Assembly: GCA_903928045.1 (NCBI GenBank)
Contig: CAIYPH010000819.1
Span: 1-12,878, forward strand
Direction: 5' to 3'
Length of the DNA stretch: 12,878 bases
Source of the DNA: an uncultured Rhodospirillales bacterium
Lineage (GTDB): Bacteria > Pseudomonadota > Alphaproteobacteria > Acetobacterales > Acetobacteraceae
This document shows, one piece after another, positions 6,582 through 12,878 of the stretch; position 1 is the first letter of the stretch; each line of letters opens with the position of its first letter. Under the pieces are notes generated by a model. That model was not told where the DNA came from. It searched no databases and saw only the letters and a program-made list of their open reading frames with translations. A program made the translations under genes and the position numbers.

Positions 6582-7463
6582 ATGACGACCACCCGCTTCG
6601 CGCCGAGCCCGACCGGGCTGCTGCATCTCGGCCACGCCCATGCCGCCTTGTTCGCGTGGTCGATCGCGTGGGCGGCGGGGGGACGGTTCCTGTTGCGACT
6701 GGAGGATATCGACCCCGGACGCTGCCGGCCGGAATTCGCGGCCGCCATCGCGGAGGACCTCGACTGGCTCGGGCTGGACTGGGACGCGGAGATCCGCGTG
6801 CAGTCGGAGCATCTGCCGGCGTATCGCGCCGCGCTCGATCGCCTGGCCGACCGCGGGCTGCTGTATCCGTGCTTCTGCACCCGCGCCGACATTGCCCGCG
6901 AGGCCGCCGGCTCGGCGCACGCCCCGCACGGGCCGGATGGGGTCCCGCTCTATCCTGGCATTTGCCGCCGCCTCACGCCCTCCCGGCGCGCGACCCTGCT
7001 GGCAGCGGGAACCCCGCATGCGCTGCGCCTCGACATGGCGGCAGCCTGCGCTGCGGCCGGACCGCTCTCCTTCCATGAGGCAGGCGAGGGCCGGTTGCGC
7101 TGTGACCCCGCACGCTTCGGCGACGTCATCCTCGCGCGGAAGGACGCGCCGGCGAGCTACCATCTCTGCGTGACGCATGACGACGCGCTGCAAGGCGTCA
7201 CGCTGGTGACCCGCGGGATGGACCTCAAGCCGGCGACCGACGTGCAGCGCCTGCTCCAGGCATTGTTTGGCTGGACGGAGCCGGAGTATGCGCATCACCC
7301 CTTGCTGCTCGGCCCCGACGGGAAGCGGCTGGCCAAGCGCGACCAGGCGGCGACCTTGCGGGACCTGCGCGCGGGCGGCGTCACACCCGCCGAGGTGCGC
7401 GCCCGCGCGGGTTTCCCCGATGGTGTCAGAACGCCGCCATCTTGGCCTCACGCAGGGCGTTGA
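6582..7463 (+). CDS. gluQRS: Glutamyl-Q tRNA(Asp) synthetase
   Basis: The enzyme activates glutamate without tRNA and attaches it to queuosine at the wobble base of tRNA-Asp in the cytoplasm. Sequence support: TRFAPSPTGLLHLGHAHAAL (4-23) with the class I HLGH motif at 15-18, RLEDIDPGR (39-47), the zinc-type residues YPCFCT (Cys97, Cys99) with Tyr124 and Cys128 in LYPGICRR, VTRGMDLKPAT (209-219), and the KMSKS-type loop GKRLAKRD (247-254). At 293 residues it has the short form lacking the anticodon-binding domain of full GluRS, which separates it from gltX. The ATG at 6582 puts the APSPTG motif at the normal distance. There is no spaced RBS. The last 38 bases overlap the 3' end of the convergent amidase gene, so the final dozen residues (VRTPPSWPHAGR) are probably not conserved. 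Confidence 0.93.
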   Translation: MTTTRFAPSPTGLLHLGHAHAALFAWSIAWAAGGRFLLRLEDIDPGRCRPEFAAAIAEDLDWLGLDWDAEIRVQSEHLPAYRAALDRLADRGLLYPCFCTRADIAREAAGSAHAPHGPDGVPLYPGICRRLTPSRRATLLAAGTPHALRLDMAAACAAAGPLSFHEAGEGRLRCDPARFGDVILARKDAPASYHLCVTHDDALQGVTLVTRGMDLKPATDVQRLLQALFGWTEPEYAHHPLLLGPDGKRLAKRDQAATLRDLRAGGVTPAEVRARAGFPDGVRTPPSWPHAGR

Positions 7464-8838
7464 AGCCCAGCAGCCGCTCGATGGCCAGGCAGGCCTCGAG
7501 CACCGCGCGCTCGGCGTATTTCGGCCCGACCACCTGGAGCCCGACCGGCAACCCCTCCGCGGTGAGGCCGCATGGGATGGACGCCGCGGGATGTCCGGTG
7601 AGGTTGAAGGGCAGGGTGTAGGGCACGCCATCGTGCCAGCGGTCATAGCCCTGGGTGTTGTATTCCGCCTCGATGGAGGGCGCGACATGCGGGGTGGTGG
7701 GCGTCACCAGCAGGTCACACTGGCGGAAGGCGGCGGCGAGCTCGCGGTGCAGGCGGGCACGCTCCTTCTCGCCAGCGAGCACCGGTTCGACCGGCATGTC
7801 GAGCCCGCGCTCGGCCACCGCGACGTAGCCGGGGTCGATGAGGTCCCATTGTTCGCGCGGATAGGTGTTGAGGCGCATGCCGAAACTCGCCTCCCAGAAG
7901 GCCTCGAAGGCCGGGCGTAGCCGCATGATGAGCGGGCCGGTCTCCTCGATCGCCGCGCCGCCGGCCGACATGCGGCCGAGTGCCGCCTCCACCACCGCGC
8001 GCACCTCGGCATCCGGCGCGGCGCCGCCGAGATGCGGCGCATAGGCGATCCTGAGGCCGGCCATGCGCGGCGTGAGGCCATCGAGCCAGCCCTCGGCGGG
8101 TGGCGGCAGCGCGTACCAGTCGCGATCATCGGGGCGCGCCATGATGGCGAGCGCGATGGCGGCATCTTCCACCGAGCGGGTGAGCGGGCCACCGGAGACG
8201 ACGGTGGCGAAGAAGCCTTCAAGCGGCGAATGCGGCACCCGGCCGAAATTCGGCTTGATGCCGAACACGCCCGAGAAAGCGGCGGGGATGCGGATCGAGC
8301 CGCCGCCATCATTGCCAAAGGCGATGGTGCCCACCCCCGCCGCAAGAGCGGCAGCGGCGCCGCCGGAGGAACCGCCGGGGGAACGGCCGGTGTCCCAGGG
8401 GTTGCGCGTGCGGGCGCCGCGCAGGCGGCTGTCGGTGATGCCCTTCCAGCCGAACTCCGGCGTGGTCGTCTTGCCGAGGAACACCGCGCCGGCCTCGCGC
8501 AGACGCGCCACCACCGGCGCATCCTCCGCCGCCGGCGCTTCGGAGGAGAGCAGCGAGCCATTGCGAGTCGGGTGGCCCGCAACGTCGACATTGTCCTTGA
8601 TGGTCATCGGCACGCCATCCAGCGGCGAGAGTGGTGCGCCCGCCCGCCAGCGGGCATCCGCCGCCGCCGCCATCGCGCGGGCGCCCTCCGCATCAACGAT
8701 CTGGAATGCGGCGAGGCGAGGCTCGACCTCGGCGATGCGGGCGATATGGCGCTCGACCAGGATGCCGGGGGTCAGCTCGCCGCGGCGAAACAGGGCGTTC
8801 ACCTCGGTGATGGAGAGGAACAGGATGGGGTCGGCCAT
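7426..8838 (-). CDS. Amidase-signature family enzyme
   Basis: This is a 470-residue enzyme, near the family's usual length. The Ser-cisSer-Lys catalytic set is complete: Lys81 in VPMTIKDN, Ser157 in the glycine-rich signature SPGGSSGGAAAALAAG (153-168), and Ser181 in GNDGGGSIRIPAAFSG, exactly 24 residues after Ser157 as in characterised members. VFLGKTTTPEFGW and the C-terminal GLPVGLQVVGP also match. Such enzymes hydrolyse carboxamides; the substrate is not evident, and no gatB or gatC neighbour suggests a GatA role. The frame stays open upstream to an ATG at 9492, but the family homology begins at MADPILFLSITEVNAL and GGAG lies eight bases before the ATG at 8838, so I choose this start. The upstream extension would also run through the GST gene. 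The gene is divergent from the GST gene (123 bp) and convergent with gluQRS. Confidence 0.92.
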   Translation of the reverse strand: MADPILFLSITEVNALFRRGELTPGILVERHIARIAEVEPRLAAFQIVDAEGARAMAAAADARWRAGAPLSPLDGVPMTIKDNVDVAGHPTRNGSLLSSEAPAAEDAPVVARLREAGAVFLGKTTTPEFGWKGITDSRLRGARTRNPWDTGRSPGGSSGGAAAALAAGVGTIAFGNDGGGSIRIPAAFSGVFGIKPNFGRVPHSPLEGFFATVVSGGPLTRSVEDAAIALAIMARPDDRDWYALPPPAEGWLDGLTPRMAGLRIAYAPHLGGAAPDAEVRAVVEAALGRMSAGGAAIEETGPLIMRLRPAFEAFWEASFGMRLNTYPREQWDLIDPGYVAVAERGLDMPVEPVLAGEKERARLHRELAAAFRQCDLLVTPTTPHVAPSIEAEYNTQGYDRWHDGVPYTLPFNLTGHPAASIPCGLTAEGLPVGLQVVGPKYAERAVLEACLAIERLLGFNALREAKMAAF

Positions 8839-8906
8839 GGCGCGGGCTCCGGTTGTCGCGCGGCAACTGTGTCGCCCGCCGGGCCGCTTGGGAAGGGCGG
8901 CGGGAT

Positions 8907-8935
8907 TTGCCGGCGCGCCTGGGCTGGCCAATACT
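8907..8935 (+). promoter_or_regulatory. Possible promoter of the GST gene
   Basis: TTGCCG (8907-8912), a 17-base spacer and AATACT (8930-8935) match sigma-70-type boxes at four of six positions each. This would give a transcript start near 8942, some 20 bases before the GST ATG and just upstream of its GGAG. It lies in the 123-bp gap between the divergent amidase and GST genes. Confidence 0.35.
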
Positions 8936-8961
8936 CCTGCCACCTGCCCCCGGAGCACCCC

Positions 8962-9588
8962 ATGAGCATCGAACTCTATACCTGGAACACCCCCAACGGC
9001 CGCAAAATCAGTGCCGCATTGGAGGAGATGAGCCTGCCCTACACCGTGTACCTCGTGAACATCTCCAAGGATGAGCAGTTCGCGCTGGATTTCCTGAAAA
9101 TCAGCCCGAACAACAAAATCCCCGCCATCGTCGACCCCGACGGGCCGGGCGGCCAGCCGATCAGCATTTTCGAGTCGGGCGCCATCCTGATCTATCTCGG
9201 CCAGAAGACCGGCAAATTCTGGCCCTCCGACGTCCGCGCCCAGGTGCCGGTGCTGGAGTGGCTGATGTGGCAGATGGCCGGCTTCGGCCCGATGCCCGGG
9301 CAGGTGCATCATTTCATCGCGCTGGAAAACGAGGCGGATCGCCGCTACGGCCTGGCGCGCTACATGAAGGAAACCCGCCGCCTCTACGGCGTGGCTGACC
9401 GCCGCCTGGCCGACGTGGAGTTCTTCGCCGGCGACATCTCGATCGCCGACTTCGCCATCCTGGGCTGGGCGTGGCGCCATCAACGCCACCAAGTGGACCT
9501 CGGCGACTTCCCCAACGTCAAGCGCTGGTACGAGACAATGATGGCCCGCCCGGCCACGAAGCGGGGCTTCGAGGTCGCTTTGGGCTGA
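8962..9588 (+). CDS. Glutathione S-transferase, YfcG/Nu-class-like
   Basis: This 208-residue protein closely follows the layout of E. coli YfcG, a GSH-dependent disulfide-bond oxidoreductase. The N-terminal thioredoxin-like domain has LYTWNTPNGRKI (5-16) with Thr10 and Asn12 at the YfcG active-site positions, FLKISPNNKIPAIVD (44-58) with the cis-Pro, and IFESGAILIYLG (69-80), which binds the gamma-glutamyl part of GSH. The helical C-terminal domain contains WLMWQMAGFGPMPGQVHHF (about 100-118), DISIADFAILGW with the N-capping box, and a closing RPATKRGF. The protein should be cytoplasmic and act on disulfides or peroxides. The ATG is supported by GGAG (8952-8955) six bases upstream; a longer open frame from 8032 is antisense to the amidase gene and is not used. 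No operon partner is seen; the tRNA-Ser gene follows. Confidence 0.9.
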   Translation: MSIELYTWNTPNGRKISAALEEMSLPYTVYLVNISKDEQFALDFLKISPNNKIPAIVDPDGPGGQPISIFESGAILIYLGQKTGKFWPSDVRAQVPVLEWLMWQMAGFGPMPGQVHHFIALENEADRRYGLARYMKETRRLYGVADRRLADVEFFAGDISIADFAILGWAWRHQRHQVDLGDFPNVKRWYETMMARPATKRGFEVALG

Positions 9589-9602
9589 CCGGCGGGGATC
9601 AT

Positions 9603-9631
9603 TTGACGGAGCGATGCCGAGCCCCTAGAAG
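9603..9631 (+). promoter_or_regulatory. Promoter of tRNA-Ser
   Basis: TTGACG (9603-9608), a 17-base spacer and TAGAAG (9626-9631) form a good sigma-70-type promoter. The predicted start near 9638 is about 24 bases before the mature tRNA 5' end at 9662. Confidence 0.6.
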
Positions 9632-9661
9632 CAGCCTTGCAAACGTCGTGTCTCTCCCGGC

Positions 9662-9754
9662 GGAGGGGTGGCCGAGCGGCTGAAGGCGGCGGTTTGCTAA
9701 ACCGTTGTACACTGTAAAGGTGTACCGTGGGTTCGAATCCCATCCCCTCCGCCA
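9662..9754 (+). tRNA. tRNA-Ser (anticodon GCT)
   Basis: A complete 93-base class II tRNA with encoded CCA. The acceptor stem GGAGGGG (9662-9668) pairs with CCCCTCC (9744-9750), followed by discriminator G and CCA (9752-9754). The anticodon arm reads GGTTTGCTAAACC with GCT at 9696-9698, decoding AGC and AGU. The long variable arm (GTACAC paired with GTGTAC) is the serine hallmark. The T arm holds GTTCGAATC. The 3' end is intact, as expected if an integrative element restored it on insertion. Confidence 0.96.
9730..9754 (+). other. Putative attachment-site core at the tRNA-Ser 3' end
   Basis: P4-type integrases normally recombine within the 3' end of a tRNA gene and leave a direct repeat of that segment at the far end of the element. 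The T arm and 3' acceptor strand here are the likely core, given the integrase gene 192 bp downstream. No second copy is found in this window, so the exact limits are unknown. Confidence 0.4.
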
Positions 9755-9850
9755 ATCCTCTATTCGTGCCCGGCCGCACCCCGCCGGAAACCCTCTGAAA
9801 ATCCCCTGTAAACTGTCAAATACGGCGCTCATGCGTCCGTATCTTGCCGC

Positions 9851-9880
9851 TTGCACCCGCGCCCGTTCGGCCACTACAAT
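9851..9880 (+). promoter_or_regulatory. Promoter of the integrase gene
   Basis: TACAAT (9875-9880) differs from the sigma-70 -10 consensus at one position. TTGCAC (9851-9856) lies 18 bases upstream as a weak -35. The transcript would begin near 9887, giving a 60-base leader. The -10 box is overlapped by AATAGGGG, an inverted copy of the repeats found downstream. Confidence 0.5.
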
Positions 9881-9926
9881 AGGGGAAGGAAGCGGGGAAG
9901 GTTTTTTGGTCCCCTATTCCCCTATT
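9878..9926 (+). repeat. Inverted and tandem CCCCTATT repeats in the integrase leader (candidate operator)
   Basis: CCCCTATT occurs twice in direct tandem (9911-9918 and 9919-9926). Its exact inverse, AATAGGGG, lies at 9878-9885 over the -10 and start region. Extended, AATAGGGGAA (9878-9887) pairs perfectly over ten bases with TTCCCCTATT (9917-9926). The placement fits repressor or excisionase binding. A second possible effect is at the RNA level: GTCCCCT (9909-9915) can pair with AGGGGAC (9937-9943), which covers the Shine-Dalgarno. Confidence 0.55.
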
Positions 9927-9946
9927 CGCAAGGAAGAGGGGACACC

Positions 9947-11215
9947 ATGCCCAAGCGTGCCGCCGGAGTTACCGCCGCCCAAGTGGATAAGGCCGCGCCG
10001 GGCCGATATGGCGACGGTGGAGGGCTTTATTTGCTGGTGAAGCCCTCCGGTTGGCGCGGATGGGTGTTCCGATACGTCCGGGGCGGCAAGATGCGGGAGA
10101 TGGGGCTAGGCGCCGCCGGCAAGGGTGGCGTTGCGCTCAAAGATGCCCGCGACAAGGCCGAGACGCTGCGCAGGCTCCATAAAGAGGGGACCGATCCCCT
10201 AAACCATCGCGAGGCCGTGGAAGCCGCAGAGAAGGCTAAGGCGCAAACCGAGGCCGCAAGCCGGGTGACGTTTAGCGATGCCGCCCGCCGCTACATCGAG
10301 GCGCACGAAGCCGGGTGGCGGAATTACAAACATTCGCTCCAATGGCGCGCGACACTCGAAACCTATGCCGACCCGCATTTTGGCGCGGTGCCGGTGGCCG
10401 AGGTGAGCACCGCGCACGTCCTGGCCGCGCTGGAACCGATATGGGCGACAAAGCCCGAGACGGCTTCACGGGTGCGGGGCCGCATCGAGGCCGTGCTCGA
10501 CTACGGCAAGGCGCACGGTTGGCGCAGCGGGGAGAACCCGGCCGCATGGAAGGGGCACCTAGCCCTAACCCTGCCCTCCCGCGCCAAGGTGGCGAAAGTG
10601 GAGCATCACGCCGCGTTGCCTTGGGGGGAGATTGGCGCGTTCATGGTGAAACTGCGCACCCGCCCCGGCATTGGCGCCCGCGCCCTCGAATTTGCCATTT
10701 TGACGGCTGCCCGGACGGGCGAGGTGTTGGGCGCGACCTGGGCAGAAATCGACATGGAGGCCGCCTTGTGGACGGTTCCGGCCGGACGGATGAAAGGTGG
10801 CCGGGAGCATCGCATCCCCCTCTCTGAGCCCGCGCTAGCCGTCCTGCGGGATATGGCGAAGCTGCGCACGGTGGCGAAGCCGGATGGAGCCGTGTTCCCC
10901 GGTGGCGAGCCCGGCAAGCCCCTTTCAGGCATGGCGATGCTGATGACGCTGCGGCGCCTTGGCCGCGACGATCTGACAACACACGGGTTCCGCTCGACCT
11001 TCCGCGATTGGGCCGCCGAGGCTACCGGCTTCCCCGCCGAGGTGGCGGAAGTGGCGCTGGCGCACACGGTTGGGGACAAGGTGGAGGCTGCATACCGGCG
11101 GGGTGATTTGATGGAGAAGCGCCGCCGCCTGATGGCTGACTGGGCCGAGTATTGCGCGCGCCCGGCTCCGGTAGCGGGTGCCAATGTGACGGGGCTGCGG
11201 GGGGCGGTGGCGTGA
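9947..11215 (+). CDS. P4-type tyrosine-recombinase integrase
   Basis: This 422-residue integrase would catalyse insertion and excision at the tRNA-Ser 3' end. The N-terminal arm-binding domain (DUF4102 type) includes GRYGDGGGLYLLVKPSG (19-35) and the MGLGAAGKGGVALKDARDKA segment (52-71). The core-binding domain is at about 107-205. The catalytic domain holds every expected residue: Arg256 in LTAARTGEVLG, Lys283 in GRMKGGREHRIPLS, His346 and Arg349 in THGFRSTFRDW, His373 in LAHTVGD, and nucleophile Tyr383 in AAYRRGDL. It therefore looks active. I choose the ATG at 9947 because GAGGGG lies five bases upstream and family similarity starts there; an in-frame ATG at 9851 would fall upstream of the promoter. 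The frame ends at a TGA at 11213-11215. Regulation through the CCCCTATT repeats in the leader is likely. Confidence 0.95.
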   Translation: MPKRAAGVTAAQVDKAAPGRYGDGGGLYLLVKPSGWRGWVFRYVRGGKMREMGLGAAGKGGVALKDARDKAETLRRLHKEGTDPLNHREAVEAAEKAKAQTEAASRVTFSDAARRYIEAHEAGWRNYKHSLQWRATLETYADPHFGAVPVAEVSTAHVLAALEPIWATKPETASRVRGRIEAVLDYGKAHGWRSGENPAAWKGHLALTLPSRAKVAKVEHHAALPWGEIGAFMVKLRTRPGIGARALEFAILTAARTGEVLGATWAEIDMEAALWTVPAGRMKGGREHRIPLSEPALAVLRDMAKLRTVAKPDGAVFPGGEPGKPLSGMAMLMTLRRLGRDDLTTHGFRSTFRDWAAEATGFPAEVAEVALAHTVGDKVEAAYRRGDLMEKRRRLMADWAEYCARPAPVAGANVTGLRGAVA

Positions 11216-11227
11216 GGCGTGCCCCGG

Positions 11228-11256
11228 TGACACATTGGACAGTGTTGACACATTGG
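11228..11256 (+). repeat. Two 11-bp direct repeats TGACACATTGG
   Basis: Exact copies lie at 11228-11238 and 11246-11256, 18 bases apart start to start, 13 bp after the integrase stop. The second overlaps TTGACA (11245-11250), a perfect -35 hexamer, although no convincing -10 follows at normal spacing. They may be binding sites for an island-encoded protein or an operator for the truncated gene that follows. Confidence 0.5.
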
Positions 11257-11287
11257 CGAGGGCCGCCAACCCCGATGGGGCGTAAAC

Positions 11288-11449
11288 ATGAGTGAAGGAA
11301 AGGGGCGTTCACTGCCCCCAACTCCCGAAAGTGTTGCCGGTCTAATCGCCCAAACTGGCGCACCCGTGTGGTTGGTTGATGCAATTCGGAGCGCCGCGAT
11401 CATTGTTGCGAGTGTTGCGAAGCACGAAGCAGCGTCGCCAAGCCGAAGA
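11288..11449 (+). pseudogene. Small hypothetical gene cut by the IS after about 54 codons
   Basis: An ATG at 11288 with GGGG seven bases upstream opens a frame (MSEGKGRSLPPTPESVAGLI...) whose native part ends where the IS inverted repeat begins, near 11449. The remaining residues of the open frame, to 11590, come from IS sequence in a non-coding frame. Residues 13-45 could form amphipathic helices (SVAGLIAQTGAPVWLVDAIR). I do not recognise the family, and the lost part should continue beyond the right end of the window. Its position directly after the integrase suggests an early island gene such as a small DNA-binding or regulatory protein, but this is a guess. It could also be a chance frame. 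Confidence 0.4.
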
Positions 11450-11477
11450 TCGTGTCCCCAGACGTGGTGTAAGAGCT
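11448..11477 (+). repeat. IS left terminal inverted repeat
   Basis: Its core is CGTGTCCC followed by GTGGTGTAAGAGCT. It matches the inverted right end at 25 of 30 positions, with most differences at internal positions 12-16. Confidence 0.8.
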
Positions 11478-11517
11478 ACGGCTCCTTCGCGTTCTCCGGC
11501 GGCTTGGCCGGGGGGTC

Positions 11518-12717
11518 TCAGACTGCCACTGCGGGCAGGCTGACGACGGGATTATCGCCGAGCGGTGCGATCGTTTCAAGCGTCATATAACGCCCTCTTT
11601 GTACCGACCACTCGTCGTTCTGCTCCAGCAGAATGGCGCCGACCAGACGGATGACCGCCTCGTCGTTGGGGAAGATGCCGATGACATCGGTTCGGCGCTT
11701 GACCTCGCCGTTCAGGCGCTCGAGCGGGTTGGTCGAGTGCAGCTTTGCCCGATGCGCGGCGGGGAAGTCCATGTAGGCCAGGACATCGGCTTCCACCTCG
11801 TCCATGAAGGCGGCCAGCTTCGGCAGCTTGGGGCGGAGTTGATCCGCGACCCCGCGCCACTGGGCTTTTGCCGCTGTCGCGTCTTCCTGGGCGAAAGCGG
11901 TGCCGATGAAGGCGGCGGCGACACTGCGCCCCTGCTTGCCGGCGTGGGCCAGCAGGTTGCGCATCGTGTGGACCCGGCAACGCTGCCAGGTGGCGCCCAG
12001 AACCCGGGTGATCGCGGCTTTCAGCCCCTCATGGGCATCGGAGACCACCAATTTGGCCCCGCGCAGGCCCCGGCGAGCCAATTTCCGCAGAAATTCGATC
12101 CAGAAGGTCGCAGCCTCGGAGCGGCCGATGTCCATGCCCAGTACCTCGCGACGGCCATCGGTGTTGACACCGACCGCGATGGTGACGGCCTTGGAAACGA
12201 TGCGACCACCCTCGCGCACCTTTATATAGGTGGCGTCCAGCCAGACATACGGCCAGTCGCCCTCCAACGGACGGTTCAGGAAGGTCTGCACCCGGCCGTC
12301 GATCTCCTCGCACAGCCGGCTGACCTGGCTCTTGGAGATACCGGTCATGCCCATGGCCTGCACCAGATGGTCCACCGAGCGGGTGGAGACGCCTTGGATA
12401 TACGCCTCCTGGATGACGGCGGTCATGGCTTTCTCGGCCGAGCGGCGAGGGTCGAGGAAGCCGGGGAAGTAGGCGCCGTGGCGCAGTTTGGGGATGCGCA
12501 GCTCGACCGTGCCGGCTCGGGTCTCCCAGCGGCGGTCCCGATACCCATTGCGCTGGTTGGTCCGGTTCGGGCTGCGCACGCCGGGGGCGGCGCCCGTCAG
12601 GGCTTCCACTTCAACGTCCATCAGGCGCTGGGCGGTGTAACCGATCATCTCGCGCAGGAAATCGGCGTCGGTGGTCTTCTCCAGAAGGTCCTGGAGGTTC
12701 ATGGTCTCGGTGGTCAT
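11518..12717 (-). CDS. IS256-family (mutator-type) transposase
   Basis: This 399-residue transposase is full length for the family. The N-terminal part has the expected [20 protein letters not shown] region (seen as [17 protein letters not shown], 48-64) and the [17 protein letters not shown] segment. The DDE catalytic triad is Asp161 in [10 protein letters not shown], Asp227 in [10 protein letters not shown] and Glu333 in [15 protein letters not shown]. The family CxxH motif is [11 protein letters not shown] (244-254). The ATG at 12717 has AAAGGA seven bases upstream, and the frame ends at a TGA at 11518-11520. No frameshift or internal stop is present, so the element may still be active. 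It has inserted into the island, interrupting a small gene downstream of the integrase. Confidence 0.95.
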   Translation of the reverse strand: MTTETMNLQDLLEKTTDADFLREMIGYTAQRLMDVEVEALTGAAPGVRSPNRTNQRNGYRDRRWETRAGTVELRIPKLRHGAYFPGFLDPRRSAEKAMTAVIQEAYIQGVSTRSVDHLVQAMGMTGISKSQVSRLCEEIDGRVQTFLNRPLEGDWPYVWLDATYIKVREGGRIVSKAVTIAVGVNTDGRREVLGMDIGRSEAATFWIEFLRKLARRGLRGAKLVVSDAHEGLKAAITRVLGATWQRCRVHTMRNLLAHAGKQGRSVAAAFIGTAFAQEDATAAKAQWRGVADQLRPKLPKLAAFMDEVEADVLAYMDFPAAHRAKLHSTNPLERLNGEVKRRTDVIGIFPNDEAVIRLVGAILLEQNDEWSVQRGRYMTLETIAPLGDNPVVSLPAVAV

Positions 12718-12783
12718 CGTAGGGTCCTTTGGCTTGGTTCAGTTGTGGTGACCAAACCTTACCGAAGATCCGCGATGACCGCC

Positions 12784-12851
12784 GCTGTGGATAAGTGACC
12801 CGCCTCCGCCAGACTCGTGGCGGTCGCTACGGCGGGTCACTTACCCACAGC
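12784..12851. repeat. Long nested hairpin inside the IS, upstream of the transposase
   Basis: The outer arms at 12784-12804 and 12831-12851 pair over 21 bases with one mismatch (arm core GTGGATAAGTGACCCGCC against its inverse with G for A). An inner hairpin of six exact pairs, CCGCCA/TGGCGG, sits at 12806-12823. The structure lies between the right terminal repeat and the transposase start. It could block transcription entering from outside or act in transposition control. Confidence 0.7.
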
Positions 12852-12878
12852 TCTTACACCACTACATGGGACACGACC
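12849..12878 (-). repeat. IS right terminal inverted repeat
   Basis: Inverted, this end reads GGTCGTGTCCC and then GTGGTGTAAGAGCT, matching the left end at 25 of 30 bases. It abuts the outer arm of the internal hairpin and coincides with the end of the window, so the flanking target duplication is not visible. Confidence 0.8.

Larger units (their letters stand above)
9755..12878 (+). mobile_element. Left end of a tRNA-Ser-borne integrative element (genomic island)
   Basis: The region starts right after the tRNA 3' end. It carries a tyrosine integrase reading away from the tRNA, then repeat-rich non-coding DNA, a broken small gene and an IS256-type insertion. This order is characteristic of island ends. 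The right end, cargo and second att copy lie beyond the window, so the element's size and mobility cannot be judged. Confidence 0.6.
11448..12878 (-). mobile_element. IS256-family insertion sequence (about 1.43 kb)
   Basis: A single transposase gene is bounded by imperfect terminal inverted repeats of 30 bases matching at 25. The outermost bases (GATC on the left, GGTC when the right end is inverted) may be partly flank, so the true ends are probably within 11448-11453 and 12874-12878. IS256 members make 8-9 bp target duplications; the left flank is visible but the right flank is outside the window. The size is normal for the family and the copy looks intact. Confidence 0.85.

Noticed and set aside
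8032..8961. Extending the GST start upstream to 8032
   Set aside because: The extension is antisense to the amidase gene. The ATG at 8962 has a well-spaced GGAG and gives the normal family length.
8839..9492. Extending the amidase to an ATG at 9492
   Set aside because: The extra residues are antisense to the GST gene. Amidase similarity and a good RBS both support the start at 8838.
9770..9787. CCGGC/GCCGG stem after tRNA-Ser as a terminator
   Set aside because: The stem is only five pairs and no T-run follows; such short GC stems are expected by chance here.
11599..12798. A plus-strand frame antisense to the transposase
   Set aside because: The minus-strand frame carries the full DDE triad and the family CxxH motif; the opposite frame has no recognisable domain.

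Overview
The window is GC-rich bacterial chromosome with compact genes, alphaproteobacterial in style. The C-terminal Hint protein, the glycine-rich beta-helix protein, the small HNH protein with its VLNADFRPLSYFPLS start, and an AT-rich intergenic hairpin all suggest Acetobacteraceae or a related Rhodospirillales lineage. This placement is inference from gene style; no 16S or other phylogenetic marker is present.

Left part (1-6443), all on the minus strand. In transcription order it holds a small HNH nuclease-like protein, an exported M28-peptidase-like protein that seems to lack several metal ligands, an FkbM-type methyltransferase, a 797-residue secreted-type protein with a beta-rich N-terminal half and a C-terminal Hint self-cleavage domain, and the N-terminal 270 residues of a very glycine-rich beta-helix protein that runs off the left edge. 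The last three look like a cell-surface set: two structural proteins without Sec signals and one methyltransferase of a family that usually modifies glycans or lipids.

Middle part (6444-9588). gluQRS (tRNA-Asp modification, plus strand) is divergent from the HNH gene. It overlaps an amidase gene tail to tail by 38 bp. The amidase gene is in turn divergent from a YfcG-like glutathione S-transferase gene. These look like ordinary core metabolic genes.

Right part (9603-12878). A complete tRNA-Ser(GCT) is followed 192 bp later by a P4-type tyrosine integrase, the usual layout for one end of an integrative element inserted at the 3' end of a tRNA gene. The integrase leader has a good -10 box overlapped by an inverted copy of CCCCTATT, followed by two tandem direct copies and a possible RBS-blocking hairpin. 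Beyond the integrase there are paired 11-bp direct repeats and a small gene cut after about 54 codons by an IS256-family element. That IS fills the rest of the window, with 30-bp imperfect terminal inverted repeats and a long nested hairpin upstream of its transposase. The other end of the element and the outer target duplication lie outside the window.

I found no CRISPR array, toxin-antitoxin pair or recognisable defence cassette. The least ordinary parts are the Hint/glycine-rich/FkbM surface group and the repeat-rich control region of the integrase.
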